Part shown: positions 31,850-33,750 of the stretch, in pieces
Position numbering within the stretch: position 1 is the first letter of the stretch
Layout of the letters: each line of letters starts with the position of its first letter
DNA from: Candidatus Zipacnadia bacterium
Lineage (GTDB): Bacteria; Armatimonadota; Zipacnadia; Zipacnadales; UBA5352
Assembly (NCBI GenBank): GCA_029821635.1
Contig: JALGSW010000091.1
Coordinates: 1-33,750 of the forward strand
Reading direction: 5' to 3'
DNA: 33,750 nt
The notes under the pieces: model-generated
Databases searched by the model: none
Told to the model about the DNA's origin: nothing
What the model saw: the letters and a program-made list of their open reading frames with translations, nothing else
Position numbers and translations under genes: made by a program

Positions 31850-33750
31850 TTACTCCTTCCGCAGCAACACGATGAAGTCCAGCCCCAGCCCATCGCCCAG
31901 GTTCGTCATGCGGATCGTGTGCTCACCCGCGCCGAGCGTCAGCGCGACCTCGTTCTCACGCGCGTCGCTGAACGTCAGGTAGCGCCAGTCCTGCGAGCTG
32001 TTGCCGAAGCCGCCGGTGCTCGGGAATGAGACGCTCTCCGCCGACGGGTGCGGCACCGCCCCGTCGATCTCCACCTTGCGTTGCGTGTTCGGGCTGCTCG
32101 TCGCGTAGCGGAAGATCAGCCGGTAGTTCCCGGCCTCGGGAACGGTGAAACTCCACTGCAGCCAGTGGCCCGCGTCCTGGTGCCACTTCGTGATCATCGT
32201 GCCCCAGGCCGCCTGGCGGTTGCTCATCACTTCGACACTGCCGCCGCCCTGCTCGCTGAAGTCCTCAGCCTGCATGACCACGAGCCGCTCCTCGGGCGCC
32301 TCCTTCAGCCAGTCGGGCTTACTGAACGGAATCAGCGCCGCCTGCTCGGGCTCATCCAGCGTCAGCCCCACCGCCGCGAGGTCGGCAAGCAGCCGCGGCG
32401 CGCAGCGGTAGTACATCGAGAAGCCCTTCCCGTAGCTCGATCCGCCCGAGCCCAGCGCCAGCCCGTGGGTGAGCGGGTCGAGGAACTTCTCGTCGTTCGT
32501 CCAGCGATACGCCCGCGCCAGGCCCTCCGCGTAGAGCGGCGAGACGCCCGTGGGATAGCGCATGTTGGGGCAGGACGTGTACTTGAAGCCGTGCGTCTCG
32601 GTCGAGTACATGTCATCCACGAGGAAGTTGGCGCCGCGGATGATGGCCTCCTTGACCGCCGGCTCGTTCGTCACGTCGTGGTAGTAGGTCAGCCCGGTCA
32701 GCAGGACCGCGACCATGAAGTTCGCGTTGCCGCGATGGCGTGGCTCGCACGTGCAGTGCCCCGGCACCATCTGCCGCGTCCAGCCGCCGACCTGGTACTC
32801 GTGACCCTCGGTCTTCTGATAGTCATGCAGCTCGCGTGGCTCGGTATCCTGCGTCTCCAGCACGCGGTCCACCACGATGCGCGAGCCGTTCATGTAGTAG
32901 GGATCGTTCGTCGCGGCCAGCGCCGCCGCGTTCATGATCAGGTGCCAGCCCGGCTCGCGGGAGCTCGTCCAGTCGTAGGGCCGGCTGAACTCCTTGTGCG
33001 CGAAGAGGTCCGCGACGGCCTTGCCCGCTTCGAGCGAGCGGATGTCGCCGGTCAGGAAGTAGTGGTCGAAATGCCCCTCGGTCCAGGCGTGGGTGACGCT
33101 GCCACTGGCACGCGGAATGCCCAGCGTGCCGGGCACCGACTCGGTGTAGTAGGCGCCGACGTGGCCCATCTGGTGCACGTACGCCAGGCCTGCGCCGTAG
33201 GTGTTCTCGACGCCGGGCTGGATGGTGTCGATGTCGCGGTTGTGGATCTCCGTCGCGTCACCGAGGAAGAACGCGTCCGGGTTGCCTGAGCGAATGTACT
33301 CCAGGAAGAACGCGTGCTGTGTGTCGTACTCGATGTTGCCCCAGTTCGCCCCGCGCTCGCCGTACCAGTCGCCGTAGTTCATCATCCCGAAGTCGTGCTG
33401 GCGCTCGCGTGCGGCGATGTAGTTCTGAATGTTGCGATCCACGGCCTCCTCGTAGGCGGTGAAGAGCTCCTCGTTGCGCGGCGCCACGTTGTAGAACGTC
33501 ATCGTGCCGGTGTACCACTCAGGCGTCGCGGTCAGCAGCAGCGGCCGCTGGAAGATCGCGGTGTGCGCCGCCGCGTCCTCACCGAAGTCCAGCATCAGCT
33601 CATGCGTCTTCGCCATACCGCGCTTGAGCGTGTAGGTGCCATCGCGCAGGTAGTAGTAGAGCTGATGGCCCTCCTTCTCGAAGGGGAAGGCGTCGTAGAA
33701 GCCCGCCTCGAACTCCGGCGCGAGGTCCACGGTCACGCTGTCGCGGCCGA
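31850..33750 (-). CDS. PcRGLX/YetA-like protein with terminal carbohydrate-binding module (partial)
   Basis: The open frame runs off the right edge, so the N-terminus and any signal peptide are missing; the GTG at 33736 is not a credible start. About 633 residues are visible. Segments such as L-R-D-G-T-Y-T-L-K-R-G, N-Y-G-D-W-Y-G-E, N-W-G-N-I-E-Y-D and G-D-A-T-E-I-H-N-R-D resemble the exo-rhamnogalacturonan-lyase (PcRGLX)/YetA-like group, whose core is an alpha-helical toroid. The final 140 or so residues begin with M-Q-A-E-D-F-S and contain W-L-Q-W-S-F-T-V-P-E-A-G-N-Y-R-L, typical of CBM6/35-like sandwiches. The likely role is trimming of a pectin-like acidic polysaccharide; the family call is from memory of motifs and only moderately secure. 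Confidence 0.65.
   Translation of the reverse strand, partial: GRDSVTVDLAPEFEAGFYDAFPFEKEGHQLYYYLRDGTYTLKRGMAKTHELMLDFGEDAAAHTAIFQRPLLLTATPEWYTGTMTFYNVAPRNEELFTAYEEAVDRNIQNYIAARERQHDFGMMNYGDWYGERGANWGNIEYDTQHAFFLEYIRSGNPDAFFLGDATEIHNRDIDTIQPGVENTYGAGLAYVHQMGHVGAYYTESVPGTLGIPRASGSVTHAWTEGHFDHYFLTGDIRSLEAGKAVADLFAHKEFSRPYDWTSSREPGWHLIMNAAALAATNDPYYMNGSRIVVDRVLETQDTEPRELHDYQKTEGHEYQVGGWTRQMVPGHCTCEPRHRGNANFMVAVLLTGLTYYHDVTNEPAVKEAIIRGANFLVDDMYSTETHGFKYTSCPNMRYPTGVSPLYAEGLARAYRWTNDEKFLDPLTHGLALGSGGSSYGKGFSMYYRCAPRLLADLAAVGLTLDEPEQAALIPFSKPDWLKEAPEERLVVMQAEDFSEQGGGSVEVMSNRQAAWGTMITKWHQDAGHWLQWSFTVPEAGNYRLIFRYATSSPNTQRKVEIDGAVPHPSAESVSFPSTGGFGNSSQDWRYLTFSDARENEVALTLGAGEHTIRMTNLGDGLGLDFIVLLRKE

Noticed and set aside
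1..33750. CRISPR arrays, tRNA/rRNA genes, insertion sequences, phage or attachment sites.
   Set aside because: None was seen on either strand. The only dispersed repeats are the four hairpin elements, with no spacer periodicity or transposase nearby.

Overview
The window is very GC-rich (about two thirds G+C by eye). It comes from a flagellated, diderm bacterium: flgA and the start of a probable flgH imply P and L rings, and several products look like secreted proteins, lipoproteins or an outer-membrane barrel. Large multidomain secreted glycan-active proteins with DUF4091/GH123-type and discoidin-type modules, beside Gfo/Idh and enolase-superfamily genes, are typical of uncultured high-GC lineages such as Armatimonadota, Planctomycetota or Hydrogenedentota. 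I cannot choose among these from sequence alone. I saw no tRNA, rRNA, CRISPR array or transposase.

Layout. (1) 1-2249, minus strand: end of a flagellar rod/ring operon, flgF-flgG-flgA-(flgH). (2) 2351-3864, plus: a clear sigma-70-type promoter, a structured leader, a small two-helix membrane protein and a TauE/SafE permease. (3) 3987-6883, plus: a proline-rich probable lipoprotein whose stop overlaps the start of a probable outer-membrane beta-barrel. (4) 7038-11015, plus: an enolase-superfamily enzyme, a small membrane-anchored unknown, and two tandem paralogous Gfo/Idh oxidoreductases, closed by a strong hairpin. (5) 11091-22836, minus: an apparent four-gene operon of exported glycan-active proteins. 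Its first two genes are each broken by a single frame-disrupting event. (6) 23144-28758, plus: a 1538-residue lyase-like/beta-propeller protein, divergent from region 5, followed by a NIF3/DUF34 protein. (7) 28799-31821: a polysaccharide-deacetylase-like protein (minus) divergent from glmM (plus). (8) 31850-33750, minus: C-terminal part of a PcRGLX/YetA-like protein with a terminal carbohydrate-binding module.

Working model (inference). Regions 5, 6 and 8 encode exported enzymes that attack a complex, probably acidic or amino-sugar-containing polysaccharide. Region 4 may process the released sugars or sugar acids in the cytoplasm. No SusC/SusD pair, sugar transporter, sulfatase or dedicated regulator is visible, so this is not a Bacteroidetes-style PUL. 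The most distinctive features are a shared discoidin-like module with a near-invariant CxDPGDxxQLTDGE core in three proteins of one operon, the two frame lesions in that operon, and a four-copy family of intergenic hairpin repeats, one of which is read into the N-terminus of a secreted protein.
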